NCBI GenBank assembly: GCA_964345075.1
Contig: CAYFPS010000005.1
Location: forward strand, 102,800-166,799
Direction: 5' to 3'
DNA length: 64,000 bases
DNA from: CAYFPS01 sp964345075
GTDB taxonomy: Bacteria; CAIWAD01
Shown here: positions 17,329 to 26,916 of the stretch, piece after piece
Numbering within the stretch: position 1 is the stretch's first letter
Layout: every line of letters starts with the position of its first letter
Position numbers and translations under genes: made by a program
Notes under the pieces: model-generated
Told to the model about the DNA's origin: nothing
Seen by the model: only the letters and a program-made list of their open reading frames with translations
Databases searched by the model: none

Positions 17329-20106
17329 CTATTCTTCGACGTAATCCTGCACCTTGGGTTGGTAGAACTGCAAGAGCACTCCACCCAGGTAGCCGATTGC
17401 GCCGGAGCCGTAATCGAAGTTGGCGTAGTTCGGGGCCTCGCCGCGATGCACCATGTGCAGGGGCATGGCGTTGAAGGCCGTGCGGAAGTTCGTGTAATAG
17501 GGATTCAAGCCCTGTCCCATGAAGCTTCCTTCGTAAGCCAGACTTTCGGTGTAGCAGCTGATCGGCTTGCGATGCTTCTCCAGAATCGGCTGCCACTCCA
17601 CATCCACCAGCACCGTGTCGCCGGCGGCCCAGTATTCGGCCGGGTCGTTGATACGCTGATGCTCGACATGAATGAAGGTCTTCTCGCGACCGGCTACCGT
17701 CAGCGAGACCACCTCGCGCGGAAGGGCCCACATGGAGTCGGGACGGCTGGCATTGTGCGCGTCAAAGGCGGCCAGAATCTCGGCACCCCAATAGTTCTGG
17801 GCAACGGTCGGAATGTAGAGCCAGCAACCCGTCGCGCTGGGTTCCGGCGTGTAGGCCGGGAACCAGGGATCCTGGCCCGGATAGTTGACATCATCCGTCG
17901 TATAGAAGATGGCCGGCAGATCGGTGGCCCGTGCTACTCGATAGAAGTCAAAGGTCGTCTCTTCATCCAGCCCTGTCGAGTAGCTGTCGTAAGTATGAGT
18001 AGCAATCGTACCCAGACCTTCGTTGATGGCAAAGGCTTCCACAAAGACAGCAGCCGAGTCTGGCGGATTCCAGCGGTAGGGGAAAGGCGCGCTCGGCTCG
18101 TAGAAGCTGTTGTAGCCCGTTGTCAAGCGCAGGCTGTCCACCATCGCCCGGTCCATCACCATGCCCGGCGTGCCTTCGTAAATCGGATCTGCGGCAAGAC
18201 AACCGTCCAGACGACCGAAGAAGAAGGTGGTGTTGTCATCACCATAGACGCTGCTGACACCCATGTAACGCTCAAGGAAGTCACCGGCCTTGTCGGCAAG
18301 GAAAGCACCCGTGTCTTCACCATTGGAATAGTTGAAGGTACCGCGCAGGCTGCTGTAACCTGTCCACAGCAGGCTGCCGCCCATGTCCAGATAGTCCATG
18401 GCGAAGGCCTTCCAGGTCAGGCGCACCTGCGTATAACTAGTGCCGGCGCCCGAACCCTGCGCCCACTTGTCATCAATCACGATGACCGTGCGGTACTGGC
18501 TGATCACGGAGAAAGGCAGGAGATAGGTGTAAGGATCATCCATATCATCCTGATTGGCCTCAATCCACCAGTAACGGCAATTGTAATCTTCAGGCGAGTC
18601 GTGCATCCAGCTGACCTCGTAGGCAGCATCTTCGCCCACCGTGGCCTTGACCTGCGGCATCAGCTCTTCCAGCATGTCCAGATAGTATTCACGGTGATCC
18701 TGATCCGAGTCGAAACCCAGATTGCTCGCGCCGGGAGGCGTAAGGTTCATCACCAGCAGGTCGCGCTCCATCGTGACTTCCTGCACCTTGAAGCGCATCC
18801 ATGCAGGCTCGGCGCAGCGCTCGAGGCCGTCGTCGCGGCTCCAGACCGTCAACTGATAGAAGCCCGTGGGCAGGTTATAAAGCTCGATCTGGTTGAAGCT
18901 GGACCAGTATTCATCGTTGAATTCCTGGTCTTCAAAATCGACCACATTGTCTTCGGAAAGCGTCACGCGAACACTGTCCATTTCCATGACCTGCGTACCC
19001 AGATCCGTGTCCTCTGTCTCTGCGGCCATCCACTCATCCACCAGGCTGTCCGGAATGCGGTGCAGCAGATACTGGAACTCAAGCGGAATCGTCACCAGCG
19101 CCTGATCGTCAGGATCGTCGCCGGAAACCAGGAAGCGCAGACCGCTCCAGTTGACCAGCGGATCTTCGTTGATCGGGATCTCATAATAAGGGCTCACATT
19201 GGTGCGCAGCTGATTGACCACGGAAGGATCGGTGAAGATGTCTTCGTAACCGATGATGTGGCGCTGGTACTCACCCGGCTGCGAGACCTGAGCGTAACCA
19301 TCCTTGTAGTAGGCGATCTTCGGGCTGTTGGGCGCGCGGTTCGAACGGTTGAAGGTTCGCATGGCCGCGCTGGAAACAGCACCGTCATTGTCAATGGCCT
19401 GAACAAAGACCACGTGACGCTGAATCCTGCCCAGGCTGGTGGTCAGGTTGATCGAGGTCTGCGTATTGACCGTTTCCGTCCACTGGATGGTCGGGTCGTT
19501 CTGTTCCACGCGCTGAATGAACTCGGAGACTTCGCAGTCCTCCTCGTCACAGGCGAAATCGTAGTAGCGATAGCTTTCCACAAAGCCGTCCGCATCACTG
19601 CCGCGCCAGAAGATCATCGGCGCGTAGGAGAAGACCGGCGTATAGCGGAAGCTGCCGGAAATGCGATAGAGCTTGCCCAGCTCCCAGGCGAAATCGTCCG
19701 TGTGCTGAATCCACAGATAGCGGGCCACATTCGGATCAATTTCATAGGCATCAGCCGGCACCACCGTCTCCGCACCCGTTGCCGGATCGACTTCAACGAT
19801 CTGGTTGATGCCTTCTATAAAGAAGTACTGATAGCGGATCAGCTCGTAGCGGGCCAGCAGATTGGCTTCGCTGGGCATGTTCTGGTTTTCGTCCTCCTCA
19901 AAGCCCTGCAGGGAGTCGGGGAAGATGAAGGAGTAGTCGTCGATCTCATAGATCGTCGTGACGCTGTCGGCATCCTGCTGGTTGTTCACGAAGCTCACTG
20001 AGGGAGCCTGGTTTGCAGAAATCTCGCCATCAATCGTGCTGCAGCCCATGGCCAGCAGCAGGGCGAAAACAGCCGTCACGCTGAAGAAGATTCGTGTGCG
20101 CTTCAT
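17329..20106 (-). CDS. Large outer-surface lipoprotein of unknown function
   Basis: 925 residues. The signal peptide ends in a lipobox (LLLAMGCS), so Cys is lipidated and the protein is anchored in a membrane, probably the outer membrane. The first 250 residues contain fibronectin-like beta segments (RYTPVFSYAPMIFWRGSDADGFVESYRYY, FVQAIDNDGAVSSAA). A central part has alternating strands and helices (TVIVIDDKWAQGSGAG, DMGGSLLWTGYSS) like a Rossmann or DUF4350-like fold; this is weak. It starts one base after the PorV-like gene stop and is last in the operon. I do not recognise the family. The sense strand uses almost no TCA, TTA or CTA codons, which leaves an 880-codon open frame on the other strand. 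Confidence 0.65.
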   Translation of the reverse strand: MKRTRIFFSVTAVFALLLAMGCSTIDGEISANQAPSVSFVNNQQDADSVTTIYEIDDYSFIFPDSLQGFEEDENQNMPSEANLLARYELIRYQYFFIEGINQIVEVDPATGAETVVPADAYEIDPNVARYLWIQHTDDFAWELGKLYRISGSFRYTPVFSYAPMIFWRGSDADGFVESYRYYDFACDEEDCEVSEFIQRVEQNDPTIQWTETVNTQTSINLTTSLGRIQRHVVFVQAIDNDGAVSSAAMRTFNRSNRAPNSPKIAYYKDGYAQVSQPGEYQRHIIGYEDIFTDPSVVNQLRTNVSPYYEIPINEDPLVNWSGLRFLVSGDDPDDQALVTIPLEFQYLLHRIPDSLVDEWMAAETEDTDLGTQVMEMDSVRVTLSEDNVVDFEDQEFNDEYWSSFNQIELYNLPTGFYQLTVWSRDDGLERCAEPAWMRFKVQEVTMERDLLVMNLTPPGASNLGFDSDQDHREYYLDMLEELMPQVKATVGEDAAYEVSWMHDSPEDYNCRYWWIEANQDDMDDPYTYLLPFSVISQYRTVIVIDDKWAQGSGAGTSYTQVRLTWKAFAMDYLDMGGSLLWTGYSSLRGTFNYSNGEDTGAFLADKAGDFLERYMGVSSVYGDDNTTFFFGRLDGCLAADPIYEGTPGMVMDRAMVDSLRLTTGYNSFYEPSAPFPYRWNPPDSAAVFVEAFAINEGLGTIATHTYDSYSTGLDEETTFDFYRVARATDLPAIFYTTDDVNYPGQDPWFPAYTPEPSATGCWLYIPTVAQNYWGAEILAAFDAHNASRPDSMWALPREVVSLTVAGREKTFIHVEHQRINDPAEYWAAGDTVLVDVEWQPILEKHRKPISCYTESLAYEGSFMGQGLNPYYTNFRTAFNAMPLHMVHRGEAPNYANFDYGSGAIGYLGGVLLQFYQPKVQDYVEE

Positions 20107-20107
20107 T

Positions 20108-21103
20108 CTAACGGCTCCAGCTGAGGGTGATCATGTTGCGGCCTTCCAGATAGCGCGAAGGTGCGTAGGCATAGTCAAAGACAAAGCTGCCCATGCTGGA
20201 CTCGAACTTGAAGCCCGCGCCCACGCCCAGTCCGTCGGAGGAAAGCAGAGGATACTCATAGCCGGCTTCGGGATCGTAATCTTCCCATTCGGTCTCGCTC
20301 ACGGCATTCATCTTCTTGCCCATTCGCAGGAAGAAGCGATCGCGGAAGGCGTATTCGAGGCCGACATTGATGAACTCGACATTATCCGAAGGATGACCGA
20401 ATTCAAAAGTACCGGTCAGGAAGTGATCGTCGGTCTTGACGCCGTAAAGATCCATCGCCATGCCGAAGCGGAACATGATGGGAATCGGATACTCTTCCTC
20501 GATGAAGGACATGTCCGGGCCGAAGTTGGAGATGATCATCGCCATGCGCAGGCTGCGCCAGCCGGTATCATAATAGGTACCGACATCGGCCGCCCAACCC
20601 GTGGCGTCGATTTCCATCGTGCTTTCCTGCAGGTACTTCATCGTGATGCCGGCGCTGAACTTGTTGGTCAGGCGGCGGGCATAACTGAAGCCCAGAGCAA
20701 AATCCTGATAGTCGAACTCGCGACCCGTGCCCATGGGGCGCAGGGGCGTGGTTTCTTCCATCATGCCGGAATTGAGGTAGGTAACGCTGACACCCCAGGC
20801 GCTGCCGTCTTCGGGATTGCCCTTGGCAACACCGATCCACTCCTGATTGATGTCCACCCACATGGCGTGATGACTGAAGGAGGCCTGCCAGCCGTCCAGC
20901 AGCGTCAGGCCCGCCGGGTTGTAGTACAGGGCGCTGGCATCATCGGCCATCGGCAGCATGGCATCGGCCAAAGCCATGCCGCGCGCGCTGACGCCAATCT
21001 TGAGGAACTGGGCGCCCGCCGTTCCTGACTTCACCTGTGCTTCGGCAAGCTGATTCACACCAAGGGCAAGAACCAGAGCCAGCATCCATCGCATTGCTTT
21101 CAT
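20108..21103 (-). CDS. PorV/PorQ-family outer-membrane beta-barrel protein
   Basis: 331 residues with a signal peptide (MKAMRWMLALVLALGVNQLAEAQ). The N-terminus AGAQFLKIGVSARGMALADAMLPMADDASALYYNPAGL is the hallmark of the PorV/PorQ (UPF0164, FadL-like) family. The rest alternates in about ten-residue amphipathic strands (FDYQDFALGFSYARRL, KFSAGITMKYLQEST, RFGMAMDLYGVK) and ends in an aromatic-containing strand (MITLSWSR). PorV is the shuttle of T9SS that carries cargo from the translocon to the sortase-like attachment complex. Its place between a T9SS-type cargo and a lipoprotein supports a dedicated secretion role. Shine-Dalgarno AGGAGGAG precedes the ATG. Confidence 0.85.
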   Translation of the reverse strand: MKAMRWMLALVLALGVNQLAEAQVKSGTAGAQFLKIGVSARGMALADAMLPMADDASALYYNPAGLTLLDGWQASFSHHAMWVDINQEWIGVAKGNPEDGSAWGVSVTYLNSGMMEETTPLRPMGTGREFDYQDFALGFSYARRLTNKFSAGITMKYLQESTMEIDATGWAADVGTYYDTGWRSLRMAMIISNFGPDMSFIEEEYPIPIMFRFGMAMDLYGVKTDDHFLTGTFEFGHPSDNVEFINVGLEYAFRDRFFLRMGKKMNAVSETEWEDYDPEAGYEYPLLSSDGLGVGAGFKFESSMGSFVFDYAYAPSRYLEGRNMITLSWSR

Positions 21104-21118
21104 TGTGCTCCTCCTGCC

Positions 21119-24100
21119 CTACTTGATGATCACGAACTTGCCAGTGGAAATGGAACCGGCGCTTCCGCTGGTCCAGTCTTCCACACTGAAGACGTACAGG
21201 CCGCTAGCCGCCTGCTGGAAGTTACGCGTGTTCAGGTCCCAGTGCTCACTGTAGAGCGCCTGCCAGCGGCTGCGATCGCCTTCGAGGTTGTGCGGCAGAA
21301 TCTGAACCAGATCACCGGCAACCGTGTAGATGCGAATCACTGCCTGCTCGGGCAGGTTGATGAACTCGATACGGCGATCCTGCTGATCGTACCAGTCGCG
21401 GGTTCCGTCATCCTGGTTTTCCCACTGCAGTCCCTGCTCCGAGTTGCCAAAGTTGTAGGCGTAGGCCTCGTAGTTGGCGTCGGCACGGTAGGGATTAGGC
21501 ACCACGGCCACCTTGCGTCCTGGCACGCCCGACGGGGCCTGACGGATCGCGTTGCAGCTCATGGCCGTTTCCAGCGGCTCGGTACCTGTCTGGTAATCGC
21601 CAAAGTCATAGGCGGAAACGGAATAGTAGCGCGGGAAGAGGCTGTGTACGTCGCGCACGCGGTAGCGGAACTCGACATCGTAATCGCCCTTGTCCCAGAC
21701 ATTGTTGTACTCGCCGGCGTTGTCGCTTTCGTCCAGGAAGCGCTCGCCCAGAACAATGATGTCGTCGGCGCTGAACAGTCGGCCACTGGCGGGATCGGCC
21801 TGATTGCCATCCTCGTGGAAGACCTGCGTGCCATCAGCCAGATAGTACTCGTATGTACCGCTCATGCTGCGTACGGCAACGGCCGCGTTGTAAGCGTTGA
21901 TCTGGAAGTCGTAGCCACGGCCGCTGCTGACCCAGTAATCCTCGTTGATGTCCAGCAGGATGGCTTCCTGCGGCTCGCCGATCGGTAGGGCAATATCAAG
22001 GAAGCCCGTGTTGTTGCCCACCGGCTGACGCTCGTAACCGAGGTTGGTCTCGCGCATGGGCAGGCTTTCCAGCGGACCGAAGTCCGGCTGGGTGCGCAGC
22101 GAGTTTTCGCCATCGAAGTAGGCGAAGTTGACATTATCGAACTGCTCAAGCAGGGAATATTCGTTGTCCTGGCTCGTGTTCGAAACCCAGATGCGATAGC
22201 CTTCAAAGTCCTGCACCTGGCTGAAAGGATCGCGATAGCTTTCCGCCATGGAATTACGCGTCCAGACCAGCTCGACGAAGTCTTCGCCCGTCTCGATGGT
22301 CAGGTCAGGACAGGGCGGTGGCGGCGGACCCTGGAAGTCGGGAATACCGTCACCCTTGTCGAGGAAGCCATTGTTGTTGAAGTGGCCGACATACCAGTCT
22401 TCCCTGTTGCCTTCGGAGAACTTGGGACCGGCATAAATCAGGAAGCTGTCTTCGCGCATTTCCTGGAAGCCCAGTGTTTCCCAGAGGAAGCCCCAGAGGA
22501 AATCGTCTTCGTTGAAGCGGCCGCCCCAGACTTCGCTGGAAAGGGTTGAATCGATCAGGCCATTGCCTTCCGTGCCGTCCTCGTCAGGGCCATTGTAGAT
22601 GGCGGGCTGACCGTTCGGCAGGTAGACGATCTGTCCGAAATACTCGACCGTATCGCCCACAGCCGGCGCCCAGAGGCCGTCCAGGCCGACATCCTCGCCG
22701 CCCCAGCCGTCACCCTTGTCGTACCAGCCGTCACCGTCGGTGTCGTAGATCGGCGTGTCGTACATCTCGTTGTCATAGACGCGCTGGGCCCAGATGGCGT
22801 TGAAGTCGAAGTCGGTCCAGACAAACTTGTCAGCGTCAATCGCCCCGGCATTCGTGCCCGTAATGTTGGTCTGCGGGTTGCTGCGGTCATGCAGGTTCTC
22901 GCCAGCCACAAAGGCCACCGTCATGGTGAAGCTCTCACCCGGATTCAGGCGGAAAACATTGAAGCCGCTGGCATCGGTGTAGTCAAAGACGCCCAGCGGA
23001 CCCCAGGAAAGCAGGTAGCGGGTGTCGTCACCTTCCAGGTTGGGGCTTTCATTGGCACCGGGAGCCAGCCAGCTCATGGAATCCTGCAGGGTGGGGTTCC
23101 ACTGCGGGGAGGGCATGTTGCCCGGATCGATCAGGTACATGTCCGGATCGAACTCGCCATTGGCCAGCAGCTGATACTTGTGAAGATCGGCGTCGGGCGT
23201 ACCCAGAATCGAGGTCCAGGTCAGGTTCTGGCCACCGATGGTGACTTCCGGATGCTGGCCCCAGTATTCCCAGGCCGGTCCGTAATCCTGATCGGCATTT
23301 CCGTTGGAATTCCACCAGTTGAAGGTGGTGGTCAGCATCGGATTGGGTGCACGCAGGACGCGGGTTCCCACCACATGGGGGCAGGTGAAGTTCGTTCCAA
23401 CCAGATCGTTATGCTCGCGGCCGTCGTTGTCGGCAATGTAGGCGGCGTTGATCTGCACCTTCTGGCCGGTCACGGAATCCACGGCAAACTGGCGGAATCC
23501 GCAGAAGTCATCGGTGTGATGATTGTCCTCATCCTTGTGACCAACATCGCCGTCCATGTAAAGGCCGACATAGAGGTTCTTGAGGAACTTGGAGCCGACA
23601 TTGGTCAGCTTGTAGTCAACAATGATGAAGTCCTGCGCGTAGCTGTAGGACCAGCTATGGCTGATCTGCTCGATTTCCACACCCAGGCTGATATGGTTGT
23701 TATCAGGCGCATCGTAGGATTCGTTGACCAGGCCCAGATTTTCCAGCGTGTCCGAGAAGAGCGCGTAAAAGTCCTGCTCGGAGACCGAAAGGCTGTCGTA
23801 AATATCCGACAGATCCAGACAGGACTTGGCGTTCAGGCGCGTGGAGGTCTCGATGATCTCGCCATCGACACCGCAGCTCGGGAAAAGCTCGGCGCCGCCG
23901 TCCCAGCCTTCGAAGCCCACGGAAACACGCGGCGTCTCCAGACCGGAATCATCAACAATCAAGGCACCGACCCAGATGGCACCAACAAACAGGTACTGCT
24001 GGCCGGTACCGCCGGGATACTCCATCTGGGGTGCCCAGACACCATCCAGACAAGGATCCACCTGATCGTCGTCATTTCCAACCCATCCCGAGTTGGTGAA

Positions 24101-24286
24101 GTTTGCCCACATCTTGCCAAATCGGTGGACACGATTGAGCTGGTTTGGAATGCAGATATCAACCTGCTGCTCACTGTCCGGGTTCTTGATCGCTTCCTGG
24201 GGCGCGCCAGAGGTAGCGGCCCAGGCACTACTGCTCGCCATGGTGGCCAGCGTAAGCGCGCATAGCAGCTTGCCGGTGTGTTTCAT
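21119..24286 (-). CDS. Giant exported protein with T9SS-like C-terminus
   Basis: 1055 residues from ATG at 24286, chosen because the signal peptide MKHTGKLLCALTLATMASSSAWA starts there; an upstream in-frame start exists at 24325. The body has many aromatic and Asp-Gly rich beta segments. A TDGDGWYDKGDGWGG stretch resembles calcium-binding loops, and a proline run (FQGPPPPPCPDL) precedes a fibronectin-like region (TIETGEDFVELVWTRN). The end holds VAVVPNPYRADANYEAYAYN, IRIYTVAGDLV and ASGLYVFSVEDW then KFVIIK, the sorting-domain layout seen in Marinimicrobia- and Ignavibacteria-type T9SS cargos. It is probably a surface partner of the TonB receptor in the same operon. Substrate unknown. Confidence 0.7.
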   Translation of the reverse strand: MKHTGKLLCALTLATMASSSAWAATSGAPQEAIKNPDSEQQVDICIPNQLNRVHRFGKMWANFTNSGWVGNDDDQVDPCLDGVWAPQMEYPGGTGQQYLFVGAIWVGALIVDDSGLETPRVSVGFEGWDGGAELFPSCGVDGEIIETSTRLNAKSCLDLSDIYDSLSVSEQDFYALFSDTLENLGLVNESYDAPDNNHISLGVEIEQISHSWSYSYAQDFIIVDYKLTNVGSKFLKNLYVGLYMDGDVGHKDEDNHHTDDFCGFRQFAVDSVTGQKVQINAAYIADNDGREHNDLVGTNFTCPHVVGTRVLRAPNPMLTTTFNWWNSNGNADQDYGPAWEYWGQHPEVTIGGQNLTWTSILGTPDADLHKYQLLANGEFDPDMYLIDPGNMPSPQWNPTLQDSMSWLAPGANESPNLEGDDTRYLLSWGPLGVFDYTDASGFNVFRLNPGESFTMTVAFVAGENLHDRSNPQTNITGTNAGAIDADKFVWTDFDFNAIWAQRVYDNEMYDTPIYDTDGDGWYDKGDGWGGEDVGLDGLWAPAVGDTVEYFGQIVYLPNGQPAIYNGPDEDGTEGNGLIDSTLSSEVWGGRFNEDDFLWGFLWETLGFQEMREDSFLIYAGPKFSEGNREDWYVGHFNNNGFLDKGDGIPDFQGPPPPPCPDLTIETGEDFVELVWTRNSMAESYRDPFSQVQDFEGYRIWVSNTSQDNEYSLLEQFDNVNFAYFDGENSLRTQPDFGPLESLPMRETNLGYERQPVGNNTGFLDIALPIGEPQEAILLDINEDYWVSSGRGYDFQINAYNAAVAVRSMSGTYEYYLADGTQVFHEDGNQADPASGRLFSADDIIVLGERFLDESDNAGEYNNVWDKGDYDVEFRYRVRDVHSLFPRYYSVSAYDFGDYQTGTEPLETAMSCNAIRQAPSGVPGRKVAVVPNPYRADANYEAYAYNFGNSEQGLQWENQDDGTRDWYDQQDRRIEFINLPEQAVIRIYTVAGDLVQILPHNLEGDRSRWQALYSEHWDLNTRNFQQAASGLYVFSVEDWTSGSAGSISTGKFVIIK

Positions 24287-24321
24287 ACAGCTACCCTTCA
24301 TCAATTCCAGATCTTGGGCTA

Positions 24322-26904
24322 TCATTCAGTCACCTCAATGTCAAAGCTCGCGCGCGTCTCCAGCGCCTGATCCTCATCATCAGGATCATCGGTCACGGTC
24401 AGGCTCACACGCAAGGTTCCGACAAAACCATCAAAGGTCTCGACGGTTACCAGGTTGCCATCAAGGGTAAGCGTATGACCATCATCGCCGCCAGAAACAA
24501 CAATCAGCTCGGCGACAAGCGACAGGCCATCGCCTTCCACATCGCTAATCTCAATCTCGCGGCTGAAGGTATCGCCTGTGACAATCGTCGCGTCCGGCTG
24601 CTCGGCAAAGACAGGTGCGTCATTGACCGAGCGGAAAGTAACCGTGACGGTCTCTTCGTCCATGCCTTCGCTGTTGCTGGCGCTGACGGTCAGGCTCGCG
24701 CTGCCGAACCAGTTGGCTGCAGGGTTGAGCATCAGGTGGCGACCGTCCAGAACCACTTCCAGGTTCTCTTCGTCCGTCGTGGCCGTAAAGGTGAAGTCAT
24801 TGTCACCGCCGAAGCTCAGCGCGTTCAGCCAGAGCTCGATGGGCAGGTCTTCATTACTTACCAGGCTGCCGATGGAACCCAGCATCGGGCCGGGATTGTC
24901 AATCTGGCCCGCACCCCAACCGATGGCCCGGCTGCCGCCCGCTTCGCAGTCTTCGATGCTGCCGCCAAAGGCATAACCGGCACCCAGCGTTACCTGGGTG
25001 AAGTCGTTGCATTCGCCAACATTCCAGTTGGTGGGCATGGCGGCCATGTCATCGCCACCATTGCCGGAGAACCAGTTGACATTGACATCGGGATTGTTGG
25101 TGTCCAGCAATTCACCCAGCGTGGTACCGACGATGCCGGTGGCAATTTCGCTGCCGGAAAAATCGTTGTCGGCGATCAGGTTGTAGCGAATCAGCGGATC
25201 GCAGTTGGCATCCAGCTTGATGCCGCCATAGCCGTTGCCGGCGATGGTGTTCTGCAAAATTTCCACGCCGGGGGCGTCGTGCAGCTTGATGCCGTACTGC
25301 TGGCCACCGGCCACCAGATTGTTCTCGATCTGCGAGAAGTAATCGGTGTTGTAGAAGTAGATGCCGTAGGTGCCAAAGCCCTGGATGTCGCAACCGGAAA
25401 TGCGGCCACGAGCGCCGTAGGACATGTAGACCGCAGAAAGGCCCGAGTCACTGAAATCGCAGTCGATCACATTCAGCATGCTGCCGGCGCCACTGGCACT
25501 GACGCCGTGGCTGTTGGAGTTGCTGAAGCTGCAGTTCTCGACGACAGCCGTAGCACCAGATCGCAGTTCGATCATGCCACCGGCGTTGATCCAGTCCTGA
25601 CCACTGTAGGAGCTTTCGCTACCCAGCGCGAAGTCGCAGTTGGCAAAGTGGGCCGTGCCGCCGTTTTCGCCGTTCACCACCACGCTCTTCCAGGCCGCAC
25701 CGATCTGGCGGTCCGCCGTGGGGCCGAAGTGGCTGTTTTCGGCAACCACGCCACCATCGAAATTCAGGCCATAATAACCGGCAAACTCGACGGTCGAGCT
25801 GCTGAGGGTGACGGGATCGTGGCTGAAGGCATCACAGGTCACCGTGTAAACGGCGTTACCCAGATCGGGATTCTTGATGCGCTTGCGCAGCTCGTTGGCC
25901 GCCTGATTGTAGACGATGGGGCCCACATCCGTGCGCTCGCCGTTGGTGCCATAATCAAAGGCCGTCTGAATGCAGGGGCTGCAGGAATTGAAGGCCTGCG
26001 CGTCCGCCTCGAGCTGGTCGAACTGGGCGTCTTCAATCGAGTTGGCGAAGAGGTCCACCTTGTCATTGGCTTCGTTGCGGCGATAAACTTCATCGCCGTT
26101 CAGGTCGAAACCGATGACATCCACACCCAGCGAATAAGCATCCACATCCACCGTATCCGTATCCCAGGGCTGATGGAACTGGGCGACGGCAAAGTCCGTC
26201 GAATAGCGGAAAGGCAGGCTGCTGTTGGCACTGACATTGTTGTGCACGATCAGGCTGTCGGAAAGCCAGCCCTCGATGCGGGTCGTGTTGCCCACATGGG
26301 TCGTGTCAAAAACGATGCCCGATCCGTCGTTCTCATAAATGATGTTCGAGCGAATCAGTGGCGTAGCCGTACCCTGCAGGGTGATGCCGTTGTACTGGTT
26401 CAGCCAGATCAGGCAGTGCTCGATCAGCGGGCTGGAATTGGTGCAGGTAACGGCAGCCGTCTTTTCCGGATCCGTGTTGTTGAACTTGGAACCGAAAGCG
26501 ACCATGGCGTAGCGCATGCTGGAAGCATCGCTGCCCTCGCGGAAAACGATACCCTGCCAGAGGCCGTAGTCCTCGTCCAGCTCGTAGCCCAGGAAGCGAA
26601 CCATCGAGCCCAGCTGTCCACGCACATCCAGCGTGCCTTCGACAAAGAGGCTGGTCAGGTTGTTCATGTAGACATCCACGCCGGCTTCAATCACCAGTGT
26701 CTGGCCAGCCGGAACCGTAATGTCGCCGGAAACGAAGTAGGGTGAACCCGCCATGTTCCAGGTGCCACTGACGCTGCCTGATGCAACTTCCGTGGTGTAG
26801 GCGCGGGTGACCACAACCTCGTCCCGCGAACTGGTCGTGCTGTCATCACAGGCAACCAGGAAGATCAGCAGGGTCACCGCGATCAGATTGATATAGGTCT
26901 TCAT
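24322..26904 (-). CDS. Right-handed beta-helix lipoprotein with cadherin-like C-terminal repeats
   Basis: 860 residues. The signal peptide ends in a lipobox (LIFLVACDD). Residues about 50-620 are parallel beta-helix (PbH1-type) turns, e.g. GTWNMAGSPYFVSGDITVPAG, SSPLIEHCLIWLNQYNGITL and GNGYGGIKLDANCDPLIRYN. From about 700 there are Ig/cadherin-like modules (VSASNSEGMDEETVTVTF, VNDAPVFAEQPDATIVTGD). Beta-helix proteins of this sort bind or cut polysaccharide. It is second in the operon, just after the TonB receptor, so it may be the substrate-binding lipoprotein of the receptor (SusD-like in position, not in sequence). The ATG is preceded by GGGGAG. Confidence 0.75.
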   Translation of the reverse strand: MKTYINLIAVTLLIFLVACDDSTTSSRDEVVVTRAYTTEVASGSVSGTWNMAGSPYFVSGDITVPAGQTLVIEAGVDVYMNNLTSLFVEGTLDVRGQLGSMVRFLGYELDEDYGLWQGIVFREGSDASSMRYAMVAFGSKFNNTDPEKTAAVTCTNSSPLIEHCLIWLNQYNGITLQGTATPLIRSNIIYENDGSGIVFDTTHVGNTTRIEGWLSDSLIVHNNVSANSSLPFRYSTDFAVAQFHQPWDTDTVDVDAYSLGVDVIGFDLNGDEVYRRNEANDKVDLFANSIEDAQFDQLEADAQAFNSCSPCIQTAFDYGTNGERTDVGPIVYNQAANELRKRIKNPDLGNAVYTVTCDAFSHDPVTLSSSTVEFAGYYGLNFDGGVVAENSHFGPTADRQIGAAWKSVVVNGENGGTAHFANCDFALGSESSYSGQDWINAGGMIELRSGATAVVENCSFSNSNSHGVSASGAGSMLNVIDCDFSDSGLSAVYMSYGARGRISGCDIQGFGTYGIYFYNTDYFSQIENNLVAGGQQYGIKLHDAPGVEILQNTIAGNGYGGIKLDANCDPLIRYNLIADNDFSGSEIATGIVGTTLGELLDTNNPDVNVNWFSGNGGDDMAAMPTNWNVGECNDFTQVTLGAGYAFGGSIEDCEAGGSRAIGWGAGQIDNPGPMLGSIGSLVSNEDLPIELWLNALSFGGDNDFTFTATTDEENLEVVLDGRHLMLNPAANWFGSASLTVSASNSEGMDEETVTVTFRSVNDAPVFAEQPDATIVTGDTFSREIEISDVEGDGLSLVAELIVVSGGDDGHTLTLDGNLVTVETFDGFVGTLRVSLTVTDDPDDEDQALETRASFDIEVTE

Positions 26905-26916
26905 CGATGCTCCCCG

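Noticed and set aside
17359..20001. 880-codon open frame on the plus strand
   Set aside because: It is antisense to the large lipoprotein, has no signal peptide or domain, and its composition (runs of HRV, IVE, DHA) is what rare-codon avoidance on the other strand produces.
24475..26745. 756-codon plus-strand open frame
   Set aside because: Mirror of the beta-helix lipoprotein; alanine- and glycine-rich sequence with no recognisable motif and no Shine-Dalgarno.
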